A DNA stretch of 64,000 nt from Aphanomyces cochlioides (taxonomy: Eukaryota > Oomycota > Saprolegniomycetes > Saprolegniales > Verrucalvaceae), in contig JAHQRK010000030.1 of NCBI GenBank assembly GCA_019828595.1, forward strand, positions 124,001-188,000. Direction: 5' to 3'. The position numbers were made by a program, and so were the translations under genes. The notes below the pieces were generated by a model. That model did no database searches. It saw nothing but the letters and a program-made list of their open reading frames with translations, and was not told where the DNA came from. This document shows positions 22,039 to 32,455 of this stretch, piece by piece; the first letter of the stretch is position 1; each line of letters opens with the position of its first letter.

Positions 22039-24564
22039 TCAATTGGAGTCTGCATTGTCACCATCGCCAAGTTCTTTGTAGTCGAGTTCAGGAGCCTTTT
22101 CGTCCGGAAGTAAAGTTAACAAGGCATCAGTATCCGAGTCAAAACACTTCGTAGGGTCAATTGTTTGGAGTGCCAGATCTTTCACAATATGGCTCAACTC
22201 TTCTTCAATTTTATGATGTTGCACCAGGTTTCCAGCAGCAGGACTGGAAATTAATTTAATCAAGGAGGCGTCCGTGATTAAATTGCAATTGGGCCAACGG
22301 TGGACTTTGTCTTTCAGGCACAGATTAATATACTCATCGTTCGTATAAGCTTCAGGTGCTCTGTTGGACAGAAATAGATCGATTGCTGCTAGAGATCTTC
22401 TCATGTGGTAGTCTTCGTCATTTGGACACAAACTTTGGAATAGATTTGTGGGGCTGTAATTTTCAGGAGGAGGATGGCCATGCTGTTTTTGGTAGTACGA
22501 GGTAAATCGTTCTTCATCAATAGCTTGCATGGGATTTTCTCCAGCCATTAAACGTATAATTCCTCTCGAGGCAATTAAATTGGATGCGATTTTGCGAGAT
22601 TTTGGGTCCATATAGATATTTCCAATAAAGCCAGGTTGGTTGAGGGTTTCATCATGAAATACCAATGGGTTGGTAGATTCATTCAGTTTTTTCTTCAGCT
22701 CTGTGATTTGAGCCTTCACTTTGGCTCCTGCTGGTTTCGTAGAGGCTGGAATTTTTTTGGGTATCGTTGATTTTGGGGACGAAGCAGGACGTTTTTTGGG
22801 CGTGTCGGTAGGAACGATATCAAGATGGAATCGAGGAACCGTTGTGCCTGATGTTGTCACGTCAGAGTCGTCTGAGCTGAGGATAGCGAATCGATTTTGT
22901 GTTGGAATCGAGGTAGCTGATATTTTGTATTGGGGACCTTGAATAAAACCGGCTCGAGTTGGTTTAAATTCGTCCTGGGATAAATTGGGTTTGTCTGTGA
23001 GAATAATATTATTCTCGCTCGAGCCCTTGGGTGATTGTGGAGGATTTAATATCTTCTTGGGTTGAGCTACCATTTCTTCCTCTTCGATATTTGATTTCTC
23101 CTCTTGTTCCATGTCCACATCGCTTGACAGGTCGACAAAGTTTTCCTTGCCATTTTGATTTTCCTTGGGATCGGCATTAGGGGATTCGGAGTTTCCAGTT
23201 GTGCCAGTATTTTCCTTCGGGGTGTTGGGTGGTTGGTTTTCTGTCGATGGATTTTCGGGAGCATCAGTCTTTTCCTCTGTAGCGTTTTCCTCGACATGGT
23301 CTGTATTCTTTTTAGCGTCGTCTTTTTGTTTGGCTTTTTCCAGTCTAGCTTGAACGCTGGGAGGGACCGTTTGATTGAGGGACCGAATTTTATGTTGAAA
23401 AACATAAACTTGGTTTTGGATCTCGATTTCTCTCAGAGGCTCGCCTCCATCATCTGGTACCAATGCCAAAGGAGGAGTTTCGGAGTCAAAAAGGACTCGA
23501 AATTGGGTCGAGCGTAATAAATTGTCAGTACTGGGGTTAAAACCAACAATGACGCAGTGAGTGAGCTCTTCCAACTTTTTCAAAATCGCTTTTTGAATAT
23601 CGTGATCCACCAGGTTGTTGAAAGTAATAAAATAAAGTTTCGAGTGGGGAGAATATTCAGGCACAGTAAATTCTTGTTTTCCCAGACGAAGGGAGGTTCC
23701 ACAAGTTTTGCGCAATAGATCATCGTCATAAAACGTCAAAGAGAGAGTAGTCGGGTTTTTCTTGTGGAACAGAATTTCCTTGAATTTCGATTCCCAAAGC
23801 GTACCCGGGTTTTGGGTAATTAAATTCGCTCGGATTTGGTAGTCCTTGACTTGACGGAAAGCTTCTCCCAGAGGAATGTCCACAGTGCAAGCCTTCGATG
23901 ATGGAGTTTTCAAGATGTCTTCAATGAATTCATCCATAGCAGTAGGGTTTTGGCGGAATTCTCGAGCTTGTCGAATTAATTCTTCCAATTCAGAGTCGTC
24001 AATGGGATGCCCACCAGTGTTGCGAACCAATTGGGTTTTCACATGGCGGGCTCCTTCCCAGACATTATTTTTCTTCGAGTTGGTTTTTTTGCCTTCGTTG
24101 TTGGACGAAGCTTGTTTTTTGGGGTTGGAGGGTTTGGCAGGAGAGTTTGTCCCATCTTTGGAGGGATTTTTCGAATTAGGTAAAACTCGTCCATGAGGGG
24201 TGCCGTCAGGATGGGTAATATTCTCCCCAGGCTTGTCAGAATCCTTGGGTAATTTGCCACCATTGGCGTCAGAGGCAGGTTTTTCGTTGGAACCATTAAT
24301 ATCCATACCCATTCCTGCATCATCGGGTCCATTTTTTTTGTCCATATTTGGACCAGTGTCACCACCTAAGTCAACACCATCTTGGTTGGAAACATTTTCC
24401 TTACGAAGAGAGTCGGACGCAGCGGCGCTGTTCCTAGAGGAAGGAGGTTTTTCAGCGGCTTCTCGGCTCGGACCGGGCGTCGCTTGGCTAGAGTCAGGCG
24501 TCGATTCACGTTGAGCGAATCGAGACACCGTCGAAAGGATGGTTTTTTCCGCGCTAGAGGCCAT
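22039..24564 (-). CDS. ORF1 protein of B2
   Basis: 841 codons from the ATG at 24564 to the stop at 22039, almost identical to the ORF1 of B3 and B5. Layout: polar Ser/Pro/Asn/Lys-rich N-terminus (about 1-165), central alpha/beta region (about 170-400), acidic-polar linker (about 400-540), QNRFAILSSDDSD (about 555-568), a Lys/Pro-rich stretch with PKKRP, then a C-terminal helical domain. Presumed RNA-binding component of the element particle. It has no recognised zinc knuckle. Confidence 0.85.
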   Translation of the reverse strand: MASSAEKTILSTVSRFAQRESTPDSSQATPGPSREAAEKPPSSRNSAAASDSLRKENVSNQDGVDLGGDTGPNMDKKNGPDDAGMGMDINGSNEKPASDANGGKLPKDSDKPGENITHPDGTPHGRVLPNSKNPSKDGTNSPAKPSNPKKQASSNNEGKKTNSKKNNVWEGARHVKTQLVRNTGGHPIDDSELEELIRQAREFRQNPTAMDEFIEDILKTPSSKACTVDIPLGEAFRQVKDYQIRANLITQNPGTLWESKFKEILFHKKNPTTLSLTFYDDDLLRKTCGTSLRLGKQEFTVPEYSPHSKLYFITFNNLVDHDIQKAILKKLEELTHCVIVGFNPSTDNLLRSTQFRVLFDSETPPLALVPDDGGEPLREIEIQNQVYVFQHKIRSLNQTVPPSVQARLEKAKQKDDAKKNTDHVEENATEEKTDAPENPSTENQPPNTPKENTGTTGNSESPNADPKENQNGKENFVDLSSDVDMEQEEKSNIEEEEMVAQPKKILNPPQSPKGSSENNIILTDKPNLSQDEFKPTRAGFIQGPQYKISATSIPTQNRFAILSSDDSDVTTSGTTVPRFHLDIVPTDTPKKRPASSPKSTIPKKIPASTKPAGAKVKAQITELKKKLNESTNPLVFHDETLNQPGFIGNIYMDPKSRKIASNLIASRGIIRLMAGENPMQAIDEERFTSYYQKQHGHPPPENYSPTNLFQSLCPNDEDYHMRRSLAAIDLFLSNRAPEAYTNDEYINLCLKDKVHRWPNCNLITDASLIKLISSPAAGNLVQHHKIEEELSHIVKDLALQTIDPTKCFDSDTDALLTLLPDEKAPELDYKELGDGDNADSN

Positions 24565-24644
24565 GACGTTGTCGAAAGCACCTAAAAAGCAAGATTTTCC
24601 GTTGGGGGGCTGTGGTAGTTTAACCTACAAAGCAAAAACGAAAG

Positions 24645-24688
24645 TCCCGCATGCTAAGCGGGCGCTCTACCATCTGAGCTACATCCCC
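24645..24688 (-). tRNA. tRNA-Ala (AGC) 5' part, split by B2
   Basis: Positions 1-44. Its first 14 nt (24675-24688) are the left duplication of C2, which starts at the very next base, so C2 abuts tRNA position 1 in antisense. Confidence 0.93.
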
Positions 24689-24741
24689 TAGTTTCCAATT
24701 TGCCAGCTACCCCGCAGTACCACTCTACGCTATCTGACAAT

Positions 24742-27740
24742 ATGGTTGCTACCCGCTCGACCAACCCTCGTGCCCCATCTTGCTCCTCCGCGTTCTCTCC
24801 CTCGGCGTCCAGCCCCAGCGATATGGACGTCATCGTCGTTGCTGACCCATCCCCAAGCGATACCGACATGGCGTCGTCGTTGGAAGAGGACGTCGACGAT
24901 GCTTCCAACGCTTCGCATCATGACGCGTCTACGAATCCGCTCCCTACTCCAACGCGCGTTCCGTTTCCACGTCAACGTGCAACCCCTTCGAAACCGCGCC
25001 GTTTTGAACCCTTGCCTGTGACTCGCTCGACGAAGGCTTGCGATCCCGCGAATGATCCAACGACCTCTGACACTTGCGACGAAGCCTGGCAAGACGGCGT
25101 TCCAACCTCGGAAGATGTGCTCATGACGTCAACGACCTTGCCCGAAGAATCTCCATCAACCACGTCCATCGTGAGTGATGGTGGCTTGCCTGGCAAGACT
25201 CCGTTGGGTTCTGTTCCTTTCGAGAATGTTCTCTCGACGAGTGATAGTGGCTTCTCGAAGACTCGCTCAAGCACCGACGTCAACATGACGACATGTCAAG
25301 GAAGATTCGAGAACAGTCCATCCCTGAGTGAAGGTCCCTTCTCGAAGAATCCCCCGAGCGACAAGTCCACTCTGGCGACAGGTCAAGATCCCATCGAGAC
25401 TAGTCGCTCCATGAGTGATGGTCTCTTCTCGAAGAATCATCGGGCAAGATCTGGAACAATCGCGAACAACCCTGTGGCCAGTGTTGGTCATGGGAATACT
25501 CAAGACCAAGTCACCCATGGAAGCTTCTCGAAGTCCAACGCGAGTGAAGGTCAAACGTGTGACTCTGTCCACCATGGGACAGGGTCCGGACAAGACCAAG
25601 CCTCTGACGCACGCTTGAGTGTTGGTCTGACGCACGACTCGGACTCTCACTCAGTCCGCCAGCCATCGTCTCAGGCTTCACCCGGATCGCATTTGGAAAA
25701 CATTTCTCAATCTGGCGGAGCCCAGACACCTGGCCGTGGCCAACCCAACAACCGCCAGGCCCCCAACGACGTATGGGCCTTCCAAGCGCAACAGCGGTCT
25801 CAGTCTGCCAAGGCCATCAAGACCAAGGACGTTGCTCCTTACCAGCCCACGATGGAGGAACTCGAACCCCTCCTTCGCAAGCGTGCTGCTGGAACCCTCA
25901 CGTTTGAAGACACCCTCCCGATCCAGAAGCACTCGGCGCGCGGCATCGTCGGCTGGTTGCAGATGCCCACGGGTGCACACACGAAGACCATCGATGTTTC
26001 AGCTGCCATGGCATCGATCCTTTTCGACAACCAAGCCCTCGGCCTCGACACTGCGATTGCTGACATTGTGAGATGCGAGAAGGACATCCCGAACCGCATG
26101 CTCAAGTGGGGTGTTGCCTCTCACGAAGCGATGACGAAGCTGCGAGGCATCGCGTTTAAGATTCAAGTCGCTCGAGATGGCTCGTCCCAACACTTCACGA
26201 TGAACGTTCCGCACGTCCTCGGCGGATTTTTCATGGACATCCCTCAAGGCCTTCAAGATCAAGACGAAGAGCGCCTGATCTTCGACGTCATGACCAAGTT
26301 GGAGCCACGCTTCCTGTGGGGCTCCTACCCCAACGTTTCCTCTTCAAGCGGTATGGCGAGCTCTCGGTACCGCCTTTACTTTGAAGGAACCTCCGTACCA
26401 ACGACCATACAGCGCGACGGCCGTCTCGTCGAAGAAATTCTTTTCAAGGGCCGTTGTCTCCGCGTGTACGGTCAAGGGTGGTATTTTCGTGACAAGAACT
26501 TGGTTCGTTTGGACCTTGATGCAACGTCCCGCCAATATGGATTGAACAAGCCAGCTCCCAGCCCAACCAACCCGCCTTCTTCGACTCCCAAGGCGCCAAA
26601 ACGTCGGAAAACTGCGCAAGCCAACCCTCCGCAGTGGACTGGCGTCAAGGCGTCGAGAGGCAAGCGCAAGAAGACGCAACAGCAAGTGGATTCCCCCGAG
26701 CATGGCCGCTCTTGGATTTCGCCCAACATGTTTGAAGCCCTCGACGAACGTGTGTGTGTCAACCCCGAGGAACACGTTGCTCAGTTTGGCGATTACAAGA
26801 TCTCAACGATTGTACCCAAGCTGGACGTCTCGGATGACCCTCCCCACCTCCCTACGTCCGGTCAATTTGTCGGCGGCACCAAGATCCAAGATGGCGTTCC
26901 CAAGCGCATAGAAATGTCTCTTGACGAAATTCTCGCCGAACTACAAGACCTCGACACCAAGACAGCCAAAGTTCCATTGCATCTCTCAACCCAAGTCGAA
27001 GATGCAGTGACCAACAGCTCGTTCAACCTTGCCCAACTCATCAACGACGGCCGCGTCGACATGCTGTGTAGCCATCTCGAGCGTTCCCCATTGAATTTGG
27101 CTTACAACTGCACCGACTTTTTGATGAAGACCGTGCATGCTTTGAGTACTTTGTGAGACAACGCCTCCTCCATCGGTGGCTTCGAGCGACTTGGGGTGGA
27201 GACAAACCGTTCTCCCAGCTGTACTCATTGACGTGGGGTGTGCGTATGACCCGCGAGCACGTTCAAGCCATCTTCAGCAACATCGAGCTATTCAAGAACA
27301 TCGACTTCATCGATACTACCATTGACGGCGACGAGATTTCCCTCCACCGCGGCGACCTGGAAGAAGTGTTGGCTGTGGCAGAAGTTCTCTTGGCCATTCA
27401 TGCTCCAACGTACTACAACAGTGATGCTGCGATCGTGGCCTCTACCAAGTACCCGGTCACTGCACTGGCTTCTCATTTGGGCTCCCGCTGTTTGTCGGGC
27501 GTATCGCTATCTGCCATATTGCTTGACACGAGCTTCGGCCTCTTGATTTGGAATATCATGGAAACGTTGTATGCCGGCGAAGACGAGAAGTCGCGATACG
27601 TCTTGACCACGATCCTGGAATTCCATGAGGCTGGCTCCCTGGACCCCACCTTCGACAACCAAGTGATGTTCCAACCCGACACTCAGACACTCATGCTGGG
27701 AGATGTTGCGAACGCAACGTCTGTCGCGTTCCGTGGCTAA
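24742..27740 (+). pseudogene. ORF1 of C2, one frameshift
   Basis: Starts at the ATG at 24742 (MVATRSTNP) and reads to a TGA at 27154-27156. The family-typical C-terminal domain then continues in another frame to 27740 (frame readable from about 27144, ...EYFVRQRLLHRW). The joined protein would be about 1,000 residues. The N-terminal half is Ser/Thr/Pro-rich with a diverged tandem motif (SxxLSEGPFSKN-like, about 25150-25530). Then come a central alpha/beta region, a Lys/Arg-rich patch (KAPKRRKTAQ, KASRGKRKK) and the C-terminal helical domain, which matches family A. The frameshift is at about 27141-27153. Confidence 0.82.
25130..25545 (+). repeat. Diverged internal repeats in C2 ORF1
   Basis: The encoded protein repeats a block of about 30 residues around [L/M]S[D/E]GxFSK[N/T/S], with S/P-rich spacers, at least five times. 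The units are diverged at DNA level. It lies in the disordered N-terminal half. Confidence 0.55.
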
Positions 27741-30700
27741 GGTGGTCGCGGCCGGTCTCTTCACCAAGTTCCCCATACTCGAACTGACCACTGCCAACCT
27801 CAATGGGCTGAAAGACAACGGACATCTTGTGGCGCGGCGACTCCAAATTCCGACCCAAGCCGTTTTCTTTCAAGAAACCAAAATCAATAACATCAAACAT
27901 CTCGAAACCTTCCAACTCCACCTCAACAATGAAGTAGGCGTTGGCAAATACAAGCTCTTCACCAACGATCTCCGCACTGATCGCGTCGACTCACTCAACA
28001 ATCGGCGCTGCGGTGTGGCATCGTATTTCCATGGATCCATGCCTGGATTCCTCGATCTGCAACACTTGACCACCCATGACCGACCTGGAAGATACATGGT
28101 TGTTCGAACTCAGTGGGACGGCGTTCCTGTGTACTTTCACAACGTCTATGCCCCGGTTATCGCTCACTCTCGAGCACCGTTTTTCGACGATCTGCCTCGC
28201 GACTTTGAAGACGACAGCATTCACTTTGTCGGAGGCGATTTCAACTTACCCCTGGAGGAGCATCTGGACGCGACTCGACCTCGCCAAGACCACAACGCTG
28301 GTAAGGCGGAATGCATTGCCTGGCTTTCAGCACTTGGTGTTATCGATGCGTGGAGGATGCACCACCCCAACGAGCGCGTTTACAGCGGCCCTGGTCGAAG
28401 CAACCGCCTCGACTACCTGTTTGTGGACCAAGATATCGTCGCTCAAACGTACGCACGTTCAAGCTATTCCCCAAGCAGCTTTGCAGGCGACCACATGGAA
28501 CACAAAGTGGTCCTCTCCTGCGAGCAGCGAGCTCCCGACCGAAGTTACTGGCGCCTCCCCCGTGAGCTCTTAAAGAACCCTCAAGTAGTCGCAGCGATCA
28601 AGGCCGAAGCCAATCAACTTTTGGACGAGATGCGCGCAGACGACACTCAAAACTTTGGCGCAAAGTGGTACGGCTGGTTGAAGAGAATGAAGAAGCGTCT
28701 CCAAGTCAGTCATCGCCAGTACATTGACTCGATGAAGTACACACTCAACAGCCTCAAGATGAAGTGGCTTACTTCCCGCCGAGCATTCGACATGGGACTC
28801 GTTGAGACATCCATTGTTAATACCGCCCGTCAAGCCCTTGACACTGCCCGCAGCGAGTACCGACAGTTCAACCTGGATCAGCAATTCGACTTTCACGCCA
28901 ACGTCAACGAGCGAGGTACCAGTCACTTTTTTCGTCGACCCAAGGGGATCAAAGTGCCGCTCTCGTCCGTGACAATCAACGGTGCAACGTCGACTGACCC
29001 GTCTGAAGTCAAGGCTGGTTTTACGTCTCATTGGAAAAACATCATGGTCACTCCAAGAGACCAACCACCGTTGAATCGGGCCCGTCGCCGAGCTATCATT
29101 CGAGCCATTACTCGACGTCTCACTCAAGAACAGCGCGACGCTCTGGAAAGTCCTCTCACGGCGGAAGACCTGTGCGGCGCGCTCAAGTCTATGAACCCGA
29201 ACAAGTCTCCTGGTTCAGACGGCTGGCCTGCAGCTTTCTTTCAAGTCTCCCCGGACGTATTCGCCCAAATCCTGCTCAAGGTGTTCAACTACCAACTCAC
29301 CCATCACGGTCACCTCCTGCTCCAACAACGCCGAAGTGCAGTGGCGCTCTTGTTCAAGGCTGGAGACAGAGGCGACCCTGGCAACTATCGGCCGATTACT
29401 CTCATGTCGGTTGAAGTCAAGATTCTATCGCGGGCGCTGGCCTACCGTCTTGCACAAGTTGCCCCATACCTCGCTCACCCAAGCCAAGCTGGTTTTGTCC
29501 CTGGCCGTCGCTTGCACGACCACATGATGCTGGTACAAGCATTGCAGACTTTCTGTACCAATGAAGACCACGACTACTACGCGACGTTTCTCGACTTTTC
29601 CAAGGCATACGATATGGTTGACCAAGGCTTTCTCTTCGACGTACTCAAGGAGATGAACATCGGTCCCACATTTGTGTCTTGGGTTCAGTTGCTTTACAAT
29701 ACGCCTCTGGTCCAGATCATTTTCAACGACGGTCTTGGCCCTACCATACGGCCTACCCGCGGAGTCAAGCAAGGTTGCCCCCTATCGTGCATGCTCTTCG
29801 TACTTTACCTCGAGCCACTCGGCGAAATGCTACGCGGATCTCCTGATTTTGGTATTCCCCTTCCAAATGGAGACTCACTGACGAGCATCTACTTTGCCGA
29901 CGACACGACTCTACTCTCGTCATCCCTCCAAGCGGCGGTCGAGCAAATGGCAATTGTCGAAGACTTTTGCTCTGTGTCTGGAGCTCGTCTCAACGTTGCC
30001 AAGTGCATGACTTTGGCGCTCAACAACAATCTCGATATCGAAGACATCGACGATGGTGGCCTCTTGAACGTCTTGCCGAGCGAGAAGCCAGTGAAATACC
30101 TTGGTATTCTCTTTGGCCACCGACTGCCGCGCGATTTTCAAGTCCAGCAACTGAACGACAAGTTTCTGGCTGCGTTTCAAACGTGGGGAAGTCGTGCGCG
30201 AACCATCCAAGGCCGCAAACTCATCGTATCGACCATGTTGTTGTCGTTGTTATGGCATGTCACGGCTGCAGTGTATGTGCCTCCAACGATGGTTGCCGTT
30301 TGGCAAAGAATGGTCAACAAGTACATCCTTGGTCGGAAGACGCAAATCACCGACCATCATCGCTCAACTATTTGCCGCAAGTGGCAGTTCGATCAAAAAC
30401 TCGGCCTCGGTATTCCGCATGTGGCTTCGAAGCTTCGGACTCAGCGACTGCTGCGGCTCCAACTCTTGATGCAGCCCAATTCACCCAACACATTTGCCCC
30501 ATGGAAGTTGCTTGTCAAGAGACAATTTTCCCGTGTCATGAACAAGCTGTATCGCGACACCCACCCGTTCGACTTTCTCACGTACTTCCCCAACCACAGC
30601 TCCAAGTGGTTGTTTTTGTGGGAGCTGCATCCTCTTTGGCACGACATTTGGCATCAATGGGCCGCCACACCTATGGCCAAGCGAACCGCTTCGCCACCAA

Positions 30701-31857
30701 GCCTCGAAGAACTTTTGAACCTCCCCGTGTGGCTGACATCCTACCCCGCTCTGCAAGTTGGTCCTGCGGGTGCTACATCAAATGTCGTGAAGACTGCTCT
30801 GTGTCGTCGATGGTGTAGACATGCGTCTCAAAACGGTTTCCACTGCCTCAAAGACTTCTTGACACGGCAAGGGACATGGCCTACAAGAGCTGCGTTTATT
30901 GATCGACTGTCATCCAACAACCGTGCGGCACAAGTGACGTTACAAGCGAACGGCGCGATGGGATTTGCAGCACCCGAACGTGCTGGTCAAGTTTATAGCC
31001 ACCTCACCAAGATATTCGACCAAGTCCTCCGCACGTCTGGCGTTCGAACTGGAACTGCTTTGACCGATATCGATACAACAAGTCACCCTTTCAAGGCACT
31101 TTTCAAAGATCAATTGCTATCCTTCGAGCGTTGGCCCAAGCGACTCGTATCACGTTTGGCGCATCACGCCCCTTCGGATGGAAAACCGCACCCAGTGGCG
31201 ACATCGTCCCGCGTCGAGCAACAAGATATTGCGACCTACGTGCGACTCATCCGCAAAACATGCCGTTGGCCGCCTCCCCTCCATGGCGACGTTTGGTTTC
31301 GACTGTTGTTCAACATGCTGCCTGTCAACTCGCGCTTGTTCTACTTGCAACCTCAGCAGCCAGACGTAATTTGCTGTGTCTATACCAATTGCGACGCACC
31401 GGAGAACCAACACCACGCCTTCCACACCTGCTCTCGCGTGTATCCCCTTTGGCGTTTTCACGCGACCGCTTGGCGATGCTTCGGTGTCAATTTCGATTGG
31501 ACTGCCATCACCAACATCGACCGCTTTCAAGTCAACGAACGCGGTAGCCAGCTTCAAGACATACTGTTTGTGCTCTGGGCTCTTCTGTGTGCTTCCAACC
31601 TTCACTATATTTGGACAACGCACAACGCCGCCAAGTTCGAATCGAAGGAGCCGCCTCCGCCAGAAATTTGGCAAGAAGTCAGCTTCATCCGATGGCATGC
31701 ATCGATCCGCAGATGGCTTCGCCTCCAAGAAGTTGACAGCCCTCAACGAGTGGAAGCAATTTCAGCAATCAATACTTTGCATAGACAACCTGTCTATCGC
31801 CCACTGGTAGCCAAGTACCCGACTTTGCTCGCGCTCCAACCTTCAGCCCCAAATTAA
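27703..31857 (+). CDS. ORF2 of C2: endonuclease-reverse transcriptase
   Basis: 1,384 codons from the ATG at 27703. This ATG precedes the endonuclease core, so the start is well placed, unlike family A. Endonuclease: N32/N34 in TANLNG, E58 in FQET, GGDFN at 177-181, RLDYLF and GDH. Reverse transcriptase: PNKSPGSDGW, D631 in FLDFSKAYD, QGCP in place of QGDP, FADD at 731-734. The C-terminal zinc motif uses C1225, C1230, H1238 and C1243. It nicks and copies at the tRNA-Ala 5' end, as judged from the duplications. Overlap with the ORF1 end is 38 nt in the +1 frame. No inactivating change seen. Confidence 0.94.
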   Translation: MLRTQRLSRSVAKVVAAGLFTKFPILELTTANLNGLKDNGHLVARRLQIPTQAVFFQETKINNIKHLETFQLHLNNEVGVGKYKLFTNDLRTDRVDSLNNRRCGVASYFHGSMPGFLDLQHLTTHDRPGRYMVVRTQWDGVPVYFHNVYAPVIAHSRAPFFDDLPRDFEDDSIHFVGGDFNLPLEEHLDATRPRQDHNAGKAECIAWLSALGVIDAWRMHHPNERVYSGPGRSNRLDYLFVDQDIVAQTYARSSYSPSSFAGDHMEHKVVLSCEQRAPDRSYWRLPRELLKNPQVVAAIKAEANQLLDEMRADDTQNFGAKWYGWLKRMKKRLQVSHRQYIDSMKYTLNSLKMKWLTSRRAFDMGLVETSIVNTARQALDTARSEYRQFNLDQQFDFHANVNERGTSHFFRRPKGIKVPLSSVTINGATSTDPSEVKAGFTSHWKNIMVTPRDQPPLNRARRRAIIRAITRRLTQEQRDALESPLTAEDLCGALKSMNPNKSPGSDGWPAAFFQVSPDVFAQILLKVFNYQLTHHGHLLLQQRRSAVALLFKAGDRGDPGNYRPITLMSVEVKILSRALAYRLAQVAPYLAHPSQAGFVPGRRLHDHMMLVQALQTFCTNEDHDYYATFLDFSKAYDMVDQGFLFDVLKEMNIGPTFVSWVQLLYNTPLVQIIFNDGLGPTIRPTRGVKQGCPLSCMLFVLYLEPLGEMLRGSPDFGIPLPNGDSLTSIYFADDTTLLSSSLQAAVEQMAIVEDFCSVSGARLNVAKCMTLALNNNLDIEDIDDGGLLNVLPSEKPVKYLGILFGHRLPRDFQVQQLNDKFLAAFQTWGSRARTIQGRKLIVSTMLLSLLWHVTAAVYVPPTMVAVWQRMVNKYILGRKTQITDHHRSTICRKWQFDQKLGLGIPHVASKLRTQRLLRLQLLMQPNSPNTFAPWKLLVKRQFSRVMNKLYRDTHPFDFLTYFPNHSSKWLFLWELHPLWHDIWHQWAATPMAKRTASPPSLEELLNLPVWLTSYPALQVGPAGATSNVVKTALCRRWCRHASQNGFHCLKDFLTRQGTWPTRAAFIDRLSSNNRAAQVTLQANGAMGFAAPERAGQVYSHLTKIFDQVLRTSGVRTGTALTDIDTTSHPFKALFKDQLLSFERWPKRLVSRLAHHAPSDGKPHPVATSSRVEQQDIATYVRLIRKTCRWPPPLHGDVWFRLLFNMLPVNSRLFYLQPQQPDVICCVYTNCDAPENQHHAFHTCSRVYPLWRFHATAWRCFGVNFDWTAITNIDRFQVNERGSQLQDILFVLWALLCASNLHYIWTTHNAAKFESKEPPPPEIWQEVSFIRWHASIRRWLRLQEVDSPQRVEAISAINTLHRQPVYRPLVAKYPTLLALQPSAPN

Positions 31858-32014
31858 CAAGCCCCAAGTATTTATTCAACAAGTCAAAAATCGCTGTACT
31901 CCAAAGCCCAAAGTAGAAAATCTGCTGAAGCATTTGGAAGTGGGATGAGCCGTTAGTAGGCAATATTAGTATTAGTAGATATTGAAAGTCTATTAATATA
32001 CCTCCCCATTGCAG
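31858..32014 (+). other. 3' UTR and tail of C2
   Basis: 157 nt. It contains GGGATGAGCC, GGCAATATTAG, then TATTAGTAGA/TCTATTAATA forming a 10-bp stem with one G-U, and ends CTCCCCATTGCAG. The pattern is shared with fragment D. Confidence 0.75.
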
Positions 32015-32028
32015 TGAGCTACATCCCC
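32015..32028. repeat. Target-site copy between C2 and D3
   Basis: TGAGCTACATCCCC; right duplication of C2 and left duplication of D3. Confidence 0.85.
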
Positions 32029-32441
32029 TCTCCCGTCAACTGCTCAAGCAATCGGTGGGCGATCCAATTCGTGATATCTGTAGAGCGATATTGGATGAGC
32101 CTGACGGAGAATTCTTGGTTGTTTCTGTCACTGATTCAACATCCCATTGCTGGGTCCTCGCCAAGCGATACAAGCGCTGCATAGACCGAAGTCTATGTAT
32201 GATCCAAGACAATGAAAATGTATACCCCCTGGGTCAGATGCCAAGAGTCAGTTTTATCCGACATATTCGCCGTGTTAGCTTACAAACACCGAAGAAATCG
32301 AAGTCCCAACGTCGAAGCGAATCAAGAAAACGAAAAGCCAAATTGATTTCCAATTCAGCCTAGCAGTTGGAAATGGGATGAGCCTTCGGGCAATATTAGT
32401 TTGTAGTTTACATTAACTACAAATAGACTCCCCATTGACAT
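32029..32441 (+). mobile_element. Fragment D, copy D3
   Basis: Third copy, again 413 bp with the same junctions. The C2-D3 order is the same as C1-D2, while D1 follows an A element. Confidence 0.8.
32031..32363 (+). pseudogene. Coding remnant of fragment D (D3)
   Basis: Same open frame as D1 and D2, ending ...KLISNSA. Function not assigned. Confidence 0.55.
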
Positions 32442-32455
32442 TGAGCTACATCCCC
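32442..32455. repeat. Right target duplication of D3
   Basis: TGAGCTACATCCCC, then the native spacer. Confidence 0.85.

Larger units (their letters stand above)
15419..24644 (-). mobile_element. Family B retrotransposon, copy B2 (full length, ORF2 broken)
   Basis: 9,226 bp between two copies of TCCCGCATGCTAAGCGG (15402-15418 and 24645-24661). Order in its own sense: 80-bp 5' UTR, ORF1, a 100-bp gap, ORF2, then a 3' UTR of about 2.4 kb. Its two ORF2 frameshifts are single missing bases relative to B3. Otherwise it is nearly identical to B3, so the inserts are young or the units have been homogenised. Confidence 0.93.
24689..32014 (+). mobile_element. Family C non-LTR retrotransposon, copy C2 (full length)
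   Basis: 7,326 bp between TGAGCTACATCCCC at 24675-24688 and 32015-32028. It has a very short 5' UTR (53 nt to the first ATG), a frameshifted ORF1, an intact ORF2 overlapping ORF1 by 38 nt, and a 3' UTR of only 157 nt. It is visibly GC-richer than family B. Orientation is antisense to the tRNA. Confidence 0.93.
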
